From NCBI GenBank assembly GCA_963573315.1, contig OY752142.1, forward strand, positions 682,001 to 746,000: 64,000 bases of DNA. The letters run 5' to 3'. This stretch comes from Entomortierella parvispora (taxonomy: Eukaryota > Mortierellomycota > Mortierellomycetes > Mortierellales > Mortierellaceae). The notes under the pieces were generated by a model that made no database searches, had not been told where the DNA came from, and saw only the letters and a list, made by a program, of their open reading frames with translations. Both the position numbers and the translations under genes were made by a program. Positions 20,582 through 31,000 of the stretch are shown here, piece after piece. Numbering within the stretch: the stretch's first letter is position 1; each line of letters starts with the position of its first letter.

Positions 20582-20671
20582 TTATTGTTGCCAGGCAACT
20601 TGCAAGCAAGTGAAAGTATCCCGAGGTCCAAGGTGATCTGCAACCAGCAGTCGTATCTCGGACATGTCCAT
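20582..20671 (-). pseudogene. F-box stub (29 residues)
   Basis: From the ATG at 20671 the minus strand encodes M-D-M-S-E-I-R-L-L-V-A-D-H-L, then T-F-T-C-L-Q-V-A-W, the first half of an F-box like those of the neighbouring array. It then ends in TAA inside the domain. Nothing downstream continues the family. It is a 5' truncated-gene remnant, probably from the same expansion as the genes at 23-28 kb. Confidence 0.65.
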
Positions 20672-21061
20672 TGGTTCACTGTTCTTGATACAAGGAAATA
20701 TCACAAGTTGAATGAGTAGCACTTTTACTTCATGCTCGGGTGTCAATGCGTATGCAGGAGATGCTAGATGAGCAAAGGTGAGGAACGGAATTAGAGAGAA
20801 AAGAAAGAGCTCACAGTGGGACGACAGGGCCACGTCAATATGCTGTGGCACACCGTGTTCTTCCATTCACAACAATAGTCTACCCCCTTTCAAGTAAAAA
20901 AAGGACATTGTTGAGAAGCTTGCTTCCAGAAAGAAATCAAAATCGCAACAAAAAAGAGAAGGCCACTTTAAAGTGCTCTTTACGGACTCCGTCCGGTGGC
21001 GTGCAGCAGCAGGCGCGTGTAAAGCTCATGGGCCTCACCCCCTGTCATGTCATAGTGTTTT

Positions 21062-22092
21062 GATCGTGGCTCTTTCTAATCCAAGGCAACCAAGTTCGAA
21101 ACGCTCAAGAAGGGGCCATGTCTCGCGTATCCTCCATGCTTCCGGGTCCATCTGCAGATCCTCAGCCGAGTATACAAACTGTCCCTTGGGCCGGGAATAG
21201 TCACCCTCATCACTCTCAAAGTTGCCGCTTGACACTTGGATTTCCAAGCACCTCAATCCTTTCAGAAGCCCAAGATACTCCATCGCGGCTTTGTTGCGGG
21301 CAGAATACTCCGACCACATCAACCAGAATATTGTGAGTTTCCTCAGACCAGTGCACGCCCAAGATTCTATTCGCGCGCCTTCTTCTACTGCAGCAGAGTG
21401 TGCTGTCGATGTTGTTGCGCTGCTGCCCCGTCATCATCCTCTTCATAAAACAGTTCGTCCACAAAAAAAGCCGGTCCAACAAAGCTCGACCAGAAGAGGA
21501 CACGAGCACAGAATCCTTTTGAGCATCCAATTCTCTATCTGGAGACTATTGCTCATATCCAATACCGTCATTATCGACAGGAAGCCAGATAGCGCCTCAA
21601 ACTATGAGTGGTGGCTGATAGGAATGTAGTCCCTAAGGCCAAACTCTGTAAACGATTGCGGACAACGGCTTATAACCTCTGCCACATCATCAACTTGCAG
21701 GGTGCCACTGGAATCTATGTTGTCGATCTCAAGCCACGTCAATCTTGGGCAATGCCGCAGCAAAAAGACGCCTCTATCCTCAGAAATGATACTTTTGCCA
21801 GTGTTAGAGTCGGTCAGAGGCAGACTATTGACAGTTTTTTTTTTCAAGATCAAGGACTCGAGGTTAGGACAGTGGGTGCAAAAGTACGGTAGATTTATCC
21901 AAGAGTTGAACTTGATGAGCATGACAACCTTCCAAAGTCTCCTTATCACAGCCGATCCGCGGGGACAACATCAAACGGATAGAAAAGACACCATCATCTT
22001 GTTTCCCAAACTGAAAAGACTTGATATCGACACACCTTGCACCTTGAGGCAAGGTGCCCTGCGACCATGTGGCGCAATTCGGGGAGTTCCAT
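21062..22092 (-). pseudogene. F-box/LRR pseudogene with internal inversion
   Basis: Minus-strand relic of the array-B family. The start M-E-L-P-E-L-R-H-M-V-A-G-H-L lies at 22092. The middle C-P-N-L-E-S-L-I-L ... L-L-R-H-C-P-R-L-T-W-L-E-I-D is at about 21600-21866, and the tail R-N-K-A-A-M-E-Y-L-G-L-L-K-G-L ... W-P-L-L-E-R-F-E-L at 21062-21310, in several frames. Between them, about 21873-22046 encodes family sequence on the plus strand instead (W-V-Q-K-Y-G-R-F-I-Q-E-L ... L-K-R-L-D-I-D-T-P-C-T-L), matching residues about 57-118 of the intact neighbour. That segment has been inverted, and the F-box remainder (about residues 16-56) is lost. Frameshifts elsewhere confirm decay. Confidence 0.85.
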
Positions 22093-22574
22093 GAATGAGT
22101 GATTCCTGTACTGATTCCAAAGTGCGATTGCACGAATGCAGATGATGTTGGCGGTGGGAATGAAGGAAAGAGTAAAAGAATAAAAAAATGGCCTTCGTCA
22201 ACGCGTCGATCCTCGTGATCCTTTGCTACAGCTCTACCTCTTACTCCTTCTAACTTTCTGAGTTGCTCCGTTTTCCCACGCAGACTGAATCAATATCATC
22301 ACCAGCTCTGCAGTTGAGAGAACTCCAGAAGAGGCCAAGTAGTAAGAACGTTTCCGGCAAGCACATTTGGTTTTGAAGAGAGTCGTATTAAATATATCTT
22401 GTGATCACCACACGTTCGCTCAAAAAATATATTCGGATTACTGGGGACATCGTCGATCAGTTTGATATCCTACTCTGCATTCGTCGAGGAGCAACCGTCA
22501 GTGCAAACGTGCATCTCCATGTATAAACTTGATTTGACGCTGATGACCTCCTGATAGTAGCTGGAGCAGGCGCG
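22093..22574. other. Intergenic, nothing recognised
   Basis: AT-richer sequence between the inverted pseudogene and the secreted-peptide gene. No conserved frame, RNA gene or repeat seen. Confidence 0.5.
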
Positions 22575-22880
22575 TCATCGCGTTCGCCTGCCGTATGATG
22601 AACGGCGATCGGACCAAACAGGCTGGCCGGGTTCGCGGCATGGGACTGGTATTTGGATATATGGTGGGAGTTTTAGAGGGGGCCATGGGCATATCGGAAA
22701 GAGGGGGTTGGTGGGAGGAAGTTGTTTAAATTTTTCTAGGGTGGCCTCAGGGATGTTTCCGATGGAGGAGTCATCAGACCCCATGCCACTTTCAACCGAG
22801 GGGATACTCGCAGCTGTGATTGCATCCAGCAGCGACAAGACCCCAATAATAAGGATAATGGTCAAGTTTCTTGAAGGCAT
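22575..22880 (-). CDS. Small secreted proline-rich protein
   Basis: 101 codons from the ATG at 22880. The frame extends upstream to 22928, but the signal peptide starts here. Residues 1-25 form a signal peptide (M-P-S-R-N-L, then a hydrophobic I/L/V core and A-I-T-A-A-S). The mature part has an acidic/serine segment (G-S-D-D-S-S), then a proline-rich stretch with two cysteines (F-P-I-C-P-W-P-P ... P-V-P-C-R), and ends in a basic tail rich in R and S. Read on the minus strand, TATAAAG stands at about 22943-22949, 60-70 bases before the start. No family recognised; a secreted effector-like or cell-surface peptide is inference. It lies between F-box genes. Confidence 0.6.
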   Translation of the reverse strand: MPSRNLTIILIIGVLSLLDAITAASIPSVESGMGSDDSSIGNIPEATLEKFKQLPPTNPLFPICPWPPLKLPPYIQIPVPCREPGQPVWSDRRSSYGRRTR

Positions 22881-23340
22881 GATGCAGTGAGGGTGTGGTG
22901 AGAACAAAGAGTGGAAGGGGCCCCGCAATGGTCACCACTCTCTTTATAGTGAGGCTGGGCAAGAAAGCCACATTAAATCACTTTGCCCTTGTAAGCCCCC
23001 CTTCTTCTCGGCTCCGCCCTCTTGTCCCTTGCTTCGTCCTCCCCTTGCTGTTTGTGGTATTCTCATCTTTTTTTCCCCTCCCCTCCTGCCTCTTTGTTCT
23101 TTTGAATCAATCCTACTTTTTCTGTCCTCAGTACTCTTCACGGGGTGGTGCGCCACATCTTAGATAACGTCGTGTCTTCCATATTACGCCCCAGCTCCAG
23201 TATATTTACACCACTTCCTTGTTGCTTTTCCATTGCAGGGGGATTGTGCAGACAGAGGTGAAGTTGGTGGACGGAAAGAACAGGAAAAAAAAAAAAAAAA
23301 AAAAAAAGGACATCTCTCGCGTTTGACCGTGTATTACTTT
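22881..23340. other. Intergenic with A23 tract
   Basis: Holds the promoter of the secreted protein (minus strand) and the 3' flank of the next F-box gene. A run of about 23 A lies at 23285-23307. No other gene seen. Confidence 0.5.
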
Positions 23341-24528
23341 CTACGCCCATCTCAAAAATTCAAAGTTTTCCAGATGGGGCCAGATCTTGCGCATCCAATG
23401 TGCGTCTGGGTCCTCCTGCACTGAGAAAATACAAAAGTCTTTTGGCCATGGGCTAGTTTTGAAAAATCGATCCCTGTCTTCTTCCCTCACGATATCGCAC
23501 TTCATCTCAGTGACACCGAGATGCCTCAAATCTTTCCAGAGCCCAAGATGTTCCATCGCGACTCTATTACGATGAGCAGAGTCGGACCACGTAACTTCGT
23601 CTATCACGACGAATCGCATACCCGTACATGCCCAAGATTCCATCCGCGCGCGCTCATTTTCTTCCAAGGAAAGAGATGTCGTTGTCGTCGTTGTGGTAGT
23701 TGCGGATCCTGCTATCGTTCCACCAATGTCCTCTTCTCCAAACAATCCATTCACATCAAAGAAGGGCCATCGAAGCTCGACAAGAAGTGGACAAGAGTGA
23801 ACGATCCTCTTGAACATCCAGTCTTTGACCCTTCTACAAGAATAGAGGTCCAAGACTGTCAAGTTCTTTAGAAAACCTGACAGTGGTTCGAACCATAGGC
23901 AAGAAATGTCATCGTCCAAAAGGATGAACTCTGTCAGCGAAGGAGGGCAGTAGTTCATGATCTCGAACAGATCGTCGGCCTGCAAGTGAGGGTCATGTTG
24001 GCCCAAGTTGTTAATATCCAGCCGCGTCAGTTTTGGACAGTGTTGTAGCAGATGGGTGCCTCTGTGTTTTGAAATGATCGTTTCTCCATTGTCACCATCG
24101 ATGGTGGAAAGACTCTCGACGTTGCTCAAGGACAGGGACTCGAGTTTTGGGAAGTGAAAGAGCCATTCCTCGACTTCTTTCAAAGTACAGCATGTGCTCA
24201 TAAAGAATAACGTCGAATTGGGAAAAAAGGCGACGGTTTGTCTTCTACCCGTTTGATGCTGTTCTTGTGTATCGGCTGTGTCGAGAAGTTGTTGGAGGGG
24301 CGTTGTGCTGTCCAAGCACAATTGTTCAATGAATCGACCATAGTGCTGTATCCATCCCATGGGAGGCATCTGGTCGCGCATAGAGAGTCCAGACTGAATC
24401 CTCACGAATCTGTAGGCCTTTGCCGAGATAGAGTCGTGCCAGGCGCGAGAAACCTGCATGCAGGAGAGACAATCCTCCGGTTCCAGGTACTCTGCGATCG
24501 ACTGTCGCAATTCGGGGAGGAGGTCCAT
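23341..24528 (-). CDS. F-box/LRR protein B1 (intact)
   Basis: 395 codons, one exon. F-box at residues 1-45 (M-D-L-L-P-E-L-R-Q-S-I-A-E-Y-L, C-M-Q-V-S-R-A-W-H). Then LRR-like units in the array-B pattern: L-E-S-L-S-L-S-N-V, L-L-Q-H-C-P-K-L-T-R-L-D-I-N, S-L-T-E-F-I-L, L-T-V-L-D-L-Y-S-C-R-R and S-C-P-L-L-V-E-L. A polythreonine run of eight residues interrupts the repeat region near residue 278. It ends W-P-H-L-E-N-F-E-F. This subfamily differs from array A in sequence and orientation. Predicted SCF substrate adaptor. Confidence 0.88.
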   Translation of the reverse strand: MDLLPELRQSIAEYLEPEDCLSCMQVSRAWHDSISAKAYRFVRIQSGLSMRDQMPPMGWIQHYGRFIEQLCLDSTTPLQQLLDTADTQEQHQTGRRQTVAFFPNSTLFFMSTCCTLKEVEEWLFHFPKLESLSLSNVESLSTIDGDNGETIISKHRGTHLLQHCPKLTRLDINNLGQHDPHLQADDLFEIMNYCPPSLTEFILLDDDISCLWFEPLSGFLKNLTVLDLYSCRRVKDWMFKRIVHSCPLLVELRWPFFDVNGLFGEEDIGGTIAGSATTTTTTTTSLSLEENERARMESWACTGMRFVVIDEVTWSDSAHRNRVAMEHLGLWKDLRHLGVTEMKCDIVREEDRDRFFKTSPWPKDFCIFSVQEDPDAHWMRKIWPHLENFEFLRWA

Positions 24529-24822
24529 GAATTCACTTTGAGAAGAATGGGCGGGAATTGGTTGGATGGTTTACTAGATTCCAGACTGCGGATGCAGGAA
24601 TTTCAGATGGAATTGGAGGTGAAATGGACGAATGAATAAAAAGAAAGAGTGCAGCCCCTGTGTTGAGTGCAGAAGGTAGGAAGGTAGCTGCGGAGGGCGC
24701 CCACTTTATTTTCACAAGTTTCCTCGAAAGACTGTCGATCATGCATCCTCTCTCTCTCTGTCCTTGTTGCTCGAAGTTGTTTATTCCGGATCTATCTTTC
24801 TATGTCTTTGCTCTCTGTACCT
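24529..24822. other. Spacer between F-box genes B1 and B2
   Basis: Promoter of B1 (minus strand) and 3' flank of B2. No gene seen. Confidence 0.5.
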
Positions 24823-25995
24823 TTATATCCAACTCCATCTCTGCAGCTCAAAGTACTCTAAACATGGCCAGGTCTCACGCATCCACCGAACTTCTAGTAC
24901 CCTTTGCAGATCCTCAGTCGAATAAGCGCGGGGCTCGGGCCATGGACCATCTGCACTATCAATGTCACCTGTCATGACATTGATAGTGAGTCGCCTCAAG
25001 TCTCTTAGAAGCCCGAGGTGCTCCATCGCCGCTTTGTTACGAAATGGAGAGTCGGACCAGGAGATTGTGAAAAGTGTGAATATTCGCAGGCTGATGCAAG
25101 CCCATGGTCCCATCCCCATACCATTTTCCTCTGCTGCGGATAACATTGTTGCTACTGCTGTTGGTGCCACGGATGCCGTCGCTGCTGCACCCGCGTCCTC
25201 TTCGATAAATAGGCCATTTACATCAAAGGAGTACCATCCAAGCTCGACCAAAAGTGGCGCCGAACACAGGATCCTCTTGAGCATCCAATCCTCTGCCCGT
25301 CTACACTCGTATAGATCCAGGATTGTCAGCCTATCCAGAAACCCTGATAACGCCGCGAACCATGGACGTGGAACACCAACATCCATAAGGCGGAACTCTG
25401 TCAGCAAAGGAGGCCAACAGCTTATGATCTCTGCTAGGTCAGGGACTTGCAAGGAGCCATTGTAGCCCATGTTGTCGATCTCCAGTCGTATCAACCTCGG
25501 GCAGTGCCTCAACAGCTGGGTGGGTCTATTCTTGGCAAGTATCATTTCTCCCGTGTTATCGTAAAACGCGGGTGGACTTTTGACATTATTCAAAATTAAG
25601 GACTCCAGTCGGGGGCAGTGTATGAGCCAAGCACCCACCTCGTTCAAGGTACAACATGTGCTAAAGTCAAGAGTCTTCAAATTCGGGAGCAAGACAACGG
25701 TTTGCAAACTCCTGTCTTTTCGGTGCTGTTCCTGAGGAACCGCTGTTACAAGGAGACTTTGGAGGGGTGAAGCACTTCTGACGTTCAGCTCCTGAATGAA
25801 TACCCCGTACCTCTGCATCCAACCCGTTGGGGGCACACGGTACTTGAGGGAATATCCTGACCGAATCCACACACGCCTAAAAGTTCGTTCAGAGAAGGAG
25901 CCATGCCAGGCTCGAGAGACTTGCATGCAGGCGAAGGCATCCTTGGGCTCGAGGTGCTCTGCAACCAATGGTTGTAATTCAGGGAGGAGTTCCAT
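24823..25995 (-). CDS. F-box/LRR protein B2 (intact)
   Basis: 390 codons, one exon. F-box: M-E-L-L-P-E-L-Q-P-L-V-A-E-H-L and C-M-Q-V-S-R-A-W-H. Repeat region: L-K-T-L-D-F-S-T-C-C-T-L, L-E-S-L-I-L-N-N-V, L-L-R-H-C-P-R-L-I-R-L-E-I-D, L-T-I-L-D-L-Y-E-C-R-R, then an alanine/threonine-rich loop near 270-290 and N-K-A-A-M-E-H-L-G-L-L. It ends W-P-C-L-E-Y-F-E-L. It is the best intact reference for the inverted pseudogene at 21062-22092 and the broken gene at 26463-27667. Predicted SCF adaptor, target unknown. Confidence 0.88.
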   Translation of the reverse strand: MELLPELQPLVAEHLEPKDAFACMQVSRAWHGSFSERTFRRVWIRSGYSLKYRVPPTGWMQRYGVFIQELNVRSASPLQSLLVTAVPQEQHRKDRSLQTVVLLPNLKTLDFSTCCTLNEVGAWLIHCPRLESLILNNVKSPPAFYDNTGEMILAKNRPTQLLRHCPRLIRLEIDNMGYNGSLQVPDLAEIISCWPPLLTEFRLMDVGVPRPWFAALSGFLDRLTILDLYECRRAEDWMLKRILCSAPLLVELGWYSFDVNGLFIEEDAGAAATASVAPTAVATMLSAAEENGMGMGPWACISLRIFTLFTISWSDSPFRNKAAMEHLGLLRDLRRLTINVMTGDIDSADGPWPEPRAYSTEDLQRVLEVRWMRETWPCLEYFELQRWSWI

Positions 25996-26462
25996 GAATT
26001 CGCTTTTCTTTGAGAGGAGACTATGGGGGTGGAGGTTTTTTTTTGCACGGTTCCAGAATGTGAGGGAGCATGCAGGAAAGCGAATGTCAGGATGGTTTAG
26101 GGATTAGAGAGGAGAGGAAAGAGTGAAGAAAATGAGAAAACAATAAGAAGTGAGGGCTGATGGAATGCAAAGAGATGAGCACAGCCGCATTTTTTCTTGT
26201 ACATACTTGGGACGCACGTCCACCACGCAAACACGCGCGTCCACTTGCCGTCATTTTCTTGATTTCATCGGTTCTCCTGAAGAGGCCGGGTCTTGCAACT
26301 CCCGAAGGAAAGATGCACAGAAAAACAAGAGGCAACAGGGTGTAGGATAAAACGCATCCTCGCTCATCCCACTCAATCATTTAATGGCGCTTGTTCTATT
26401 CAGCATCTGTTGCGTCAGCCCTGCCCTCTCTTCCATCTCTCTGTCCAAGTTTGTTGCTCGCT
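25996..26462. other. Spacer between B2 and the broken F-box gene
   Basis: Contains the B2 promoter (minus strand) with a T-run near 26037-26044. No conserved frame found; short frames here differ between strands and have no family signature. Confidence 0.5.
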
Positions 26463-27667
26463 CTATCGGAATGATTCGCATCTATTTATTTCCACGCGTT
26501 CAAGAAGAGGCCAGACTCTGCGCATCCACTTTGCTTTTTTCTCTGTTTGCAGATGTTTAGCTGTGTACGTGTAGGTTCCATGGGGCCATGGAAAAGTATA
26601 CTTGGCCGCGGAGCTATTGACTGCACAAGCCATGGAATTCATAGATAAGGACCTCAATTCTTTCAACAACTTGAGGTGCATCATCGCAGCTTTGTTGCGA
26701 AGAGGAAAGTTACACCAAATAACCTCGTTTATCGAGAGTATCCGAAGACCAGTGCACACCCAAACTCCCATCCGTCCGTCTTCCTGATCCTCCTGCACGT
26801 CGGTGGATATCGTTGATTTTTTCCTGGCCGTAGATTTTGCTGGTCGTCTACTGGCGTCCTCTTCAATAAACAGATCCTCCACACCGAATTCGGACCATCC
26901 AAGCTCGATCAGAAGGGGACACGAACACACGATCTCCTCAAACATCCAACCTTCAGTCTTGTGACATCCGTGCAGGTCCAAGACCGTCAATCTCTCCAGG
27001 AGCCCGCACAGCGAGTCGAACCATGGCCCAGGAACGCCATCGTGAGAAAGGCGGATCTCGGTCAGTGTGGGAGGCGAGTGGTTTATAATTCCCGCTAGGC
27101 AATTGGCTTCCACGGAGTCCAGCATATCGTCGATATCTAATCGCGTTAACCTTGGACAGTGCCGCAATAATTGAGCACTTTTGTCCTTCGCAAGGATCGC
27201 TCCTCCAGGCTTGGTCATGGTTTTGGCCATGCGCTAAATATCGTTCAGTATCAGAGTCTCCAGTCCAGGACAGTGAGAAAGCCATTTCTCTGCCTGTTTC
27301 AAGGACCAAGGTGCCCATGATACAAGCGTTTTCAATCTGGGGAATAGGACGACAAACTCTTTGCCGGCTTGTTGGCGTTGTTTCGGCCCTACCTTTCCTC
27401 GAGGGTCAATGGCGTCAATGAGACCCAGAAGGGACGAACTACCACTTTTCAATTCCAGTCTTTGGATGAATCTGGCGTATTTCTGCATCCACCCTTTGGC
27501 ACCCGATCCCTGTCTACCCTTGAGCGCCGAAACTGAATTTTCACAGATTTGTGCGCCCATCGGGAAAACGCGTCGTGCCAGGCTCGGGAGACTCGCAAGC
27601 AGGTGAAAACATCACGACGAATGAGGTATCCTCCGATAATGTGTTGTACTTCGGGCGGGAACTCCAT
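26463..27667 (-). pseudogene. F-box/LRR gene B3, frameshift plus nonsense
   Basis: Start ATG at 27667: M-E-F-P-P-E-V-Q-H-I-I-G-G-Y-L, C-L-R-V-S-R-A-W-H. At about 27490 the family motif G-W-M-Q reads GGTGGATGC instead of GGTTGGATGC; one missing T throws the frame. The rest continues in the next frame (K-G-W-M-Q-K-Y-A-R-F-I-Q) to an in-frame TAG at 27234-27236, just after L-E-T-L-I-L-N-D-I. Beyond it, the same frame runs unbroken to the family end (L-L-R-H-C-P-R-L-T-R-L-D-I-D ... W-P-L-L-E-R-V-E-I). Two independent lesions argue for a real pseudogene rather than read error. The two remaining frames could still give truncated products. Confidence 0.87.
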
Positions 27668-28067
27668 GAATGAATTGAAATTGATGAAAGACGTTGACTG
27701 ATCCAGGGGCATCAAGCAAGAAAAGAAGAAAGACAGTCACTGACCCACTTTGGTGAGAAGGGAAGAGTGTGGAGAGTGTGGCATGTTCATGCATGTTTGC
27801 TGTTTCCCCTTCCTTCAAACCTTCTTTCTGTCTGCCTGCATCACTGCTTCACTCGTTCGCACGAGATTGCTGCTCCTAATCCACCTCGAGTTTGTCGCCA
27901 CCCTGCTGGTATGACCGTCTCCTTGCCCTACTCATGGACGCACTGCATGGACCGCAAAACTGCCATTGCAATTCAAATCAAGCTGACCAACCTTCTTGTT
28001 CTCTTTCTTCTTTTTGTAATGCCAATGCTCGTTGCACACCTCACCAGAGAAGAGAATATCTCTTAAC
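27668..28067. other. Divergent promoter region
   Basis: Between the broken F-box gene (minus) and the terminal nucleotidyltransferase (plus). No gene or repeat recognised. The plus-strand frame of the next gene opens in phase at 28032 but has no ATG before 28068. Confidence 0.5.
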
Positions 28068-31000
28068 ATGAATCACTTGCATGGATGCGACACGAATCAC
28101 CTGCATGGATGCCAGGACGACGATGACTTCGAACAAAACATGATCTACGCCATCCATCACCACAGGAACGACCGTCATTTCGCAGAGTTCCTCTTCGAGA
28201 TCTTCCTCTACGAACTTGCCGCCTCTATTCCCGCATCCAAGCCCTCGATGCAAGTCAGGCTCGATCTCATTTCTCTCTCGGCCAAGACCGCCAGCGATAT
28301 TATCAAGGAGTACGATTACGAGCATAACGCCAACACCAAAAACAAGCCTTTGGTCTACGACATGTGGATCGCCACAGCCCCCTGGGCGCCCACCCACATC
28401 GACCTCTATAATTATCTTCGGGATCCCTGGCGACCTACTCGACTGTTCAAGCGAGATATCAGCATTGATACCACTCAGACAAAGATTTCAAAGATTCCAA
28501 CAGTTTTAACCCTACCGGCCTTGACCAAGGAGGACCACGACCACTTTCAAAAAACGTACGCCAAAATCGAGCCCGAATTCCAACAACGCTTCGCGGTCGC
28601 AGTCTCTCATTGTCGCGTTGATCCTTGGTATCATAACGGCTCTGGAGGAAGGGACGTAGAGATTAATGAGGAATATTGGGGTGTGGAGAAATACACAAAG
28701 GCGTACAACATCAAGCTTCGCAAACAGTGGGCCGACGAGGCAGCTGCTGCTTTGACTGCCGAGGAGGCTTCATCCTCGCCTTCCACCTCGGTTCCTTCTT
28801 CCGCTGAAGATTTGTCTGGAACAATGTCAAAGGCGGCGGCTAAAAAGGCAAAGAAAAAGGCCAAGAAGGCGAACGAAAAGGCGGACGAAAACAACGACGA
28901 CTCGGGAGGAGAGGGCCAGGTGACGGTTCAGCCTGTGTTTGGAGAAGCATACAAAACGGCTCTCAGGCTGCGGGATAGATTTGCAGTGGAGATGAAACAG
29001 GCGCAGACTGGAAAGAGACGAGAGGATTATGACCACGATGAGCTGATGAGGTTGTCTCTTGGCTGGTTCAAACAGCACATGGTTGTGGTGGGCACCAATA
29101 TGGCAGTATTTAACGCTAACGAGTCGGTTCGGAGAGAAAGACTAGAGGAGGCGAGACAACATGCCGTTGGCGCCTACGAGGATCGGCTCCGAAATATTCA
29201 AGAGTTCTCCCAACAGTTTAACAGCTCCCAAGTGGCGATCAGAGTCTCGTTAGAAAGGTTTCTGAGGAATACTAGGAAAAAGGTCTCTACTAAAATTTTC
29301 CAAAAGGCATCGAATCCTGCCACCACCGTCAAGGCAAAGAGCACTCCCGCTACCACCATCAAGACAAAGAGCACTCCCGCGCCCGTTGCTCAACCAACAC
29401 TGGCACTGAATCAGTTTTTGGACGATTACAAAATTGCAAAGGCAACACCCGTCCAGACAACACCAGCCAAACCAACGGCCGTTAAGCCAGTGTCTGTGAA
29501 ATCAACATCAGTCCCCAAGTCGTCTGCCCCACCAACCCTTACACCAGTCCCAACCACTCCATTGCCTCAACGAACGTCGACCCAAATCAAAAAATGTGAA
29601 GACCGAGTCAGGGAATTGGATCTGTTTTTGGACAAGTACACAGACTTGCTTGCCAGCAAGCGGTTAGTAGCTTCATTCCCTGGTCGGTCGCGGATTATTG
29701 TCATGGCGGGATACAAGTCAGATGCTCGAAAGAAAATTCTGCAAAAATGGACCCCATCATTGAGGATTCGAGGCAACATTGACCGGTTTTTGGACTCGCA
29801 GATCAAGGGAAACCATATTACCCCTCACGAGGCCTACAGACTCTCAATATCTCTTGAAGATGCCATGGTGGAAAAGGCCAGAAGGGTACCTATGGGAGGG
29901 AGTGCTGTTGTCCGAGCACTGATCAATTCCTCAGCAGGCGATTGGCCGACTGAGCTTCCAGAGGACCTTTTCTCTCTGGATTCTGACACGGACAAGGCCA
30001 GCACTGTCGCCTTTGATTTCAAGGTCTCTTATGATAGCTATTATGGTGGAATTTACTCTGATGACGGAAGTGTTCCGGACGCCGAGTGGGAAACCGATGC
30101 CGGGAGTGATTCGGATTACGAATGGGAAACTGACAACGGGAGTGTTCCAGATGCTGAGGATCAAACCGACGACGAGGAAGATATTCCAGTGGAAATACTT
30201 CCTGAGAAAGCCATAACTGCCCCTACCTCTGCTGCAACGTCAGCAGCCTCTCGAGAATTAGGTAGTGGACGGACATCTCCATCATCGTCCTCGGTTCCTG
30301 AAGGCGAGCCTCTAGTAGATGGCAGCCAGTCTCGCTCTCGATCCCCCTCTATCTCCCCCGAAGAAGATTTTGCGGCAGAGCAGGACAGGACGATGGAAAT
30401 CCGAGAACCTGCAGAGTCGTTTGCTGAGAGATCCAAGTTGATGGAACAGGACGAGTTCTCTATGGCCTCCTTGCATTTCTTTGCAGAGGATGACGCCTCG
30501 GAATATTTGAGCACTGGATCCTTGATTGGAAGTGATCACGAGTCCACAGATGACAGCGACAGCGAGTTTGAAGGGGGCATTGATGAGCAGGCGGGCGATA
30601 TGAATGCCTTTGCGGGTGTCCCCGTCGCTACCAAAATGGGGTATTTGGTGGACAGTAGAAGGACCCAGGCGCAGCGGGAATGGCTCGAGACGGTGTCCCA
30701 GAGACAAAGTACAGCCCACTCACGATCTTCCGAAAGCTTGCATCCCAGCTTGGATGAATTGTACGACAGTTCCGATAATGATGACGAGGACGACGACTAC
30801 CAGTACGAATCTGAAGATTCTGAAGGTAGTCTGAGCGATAACACGCAGGATGATGGCGAGTCGGACATGGAAACCGAGATTTCTGAAAAGGAAATCAAAG
30901 ACGTCCTCACGTATTCCAAGCCAGGTCTCTACGACGACGAGATGCTAGCGTATTTGGAATTGTGCCATCAAGAGTTTTTGCAAACGCAGTGGACCGAATA

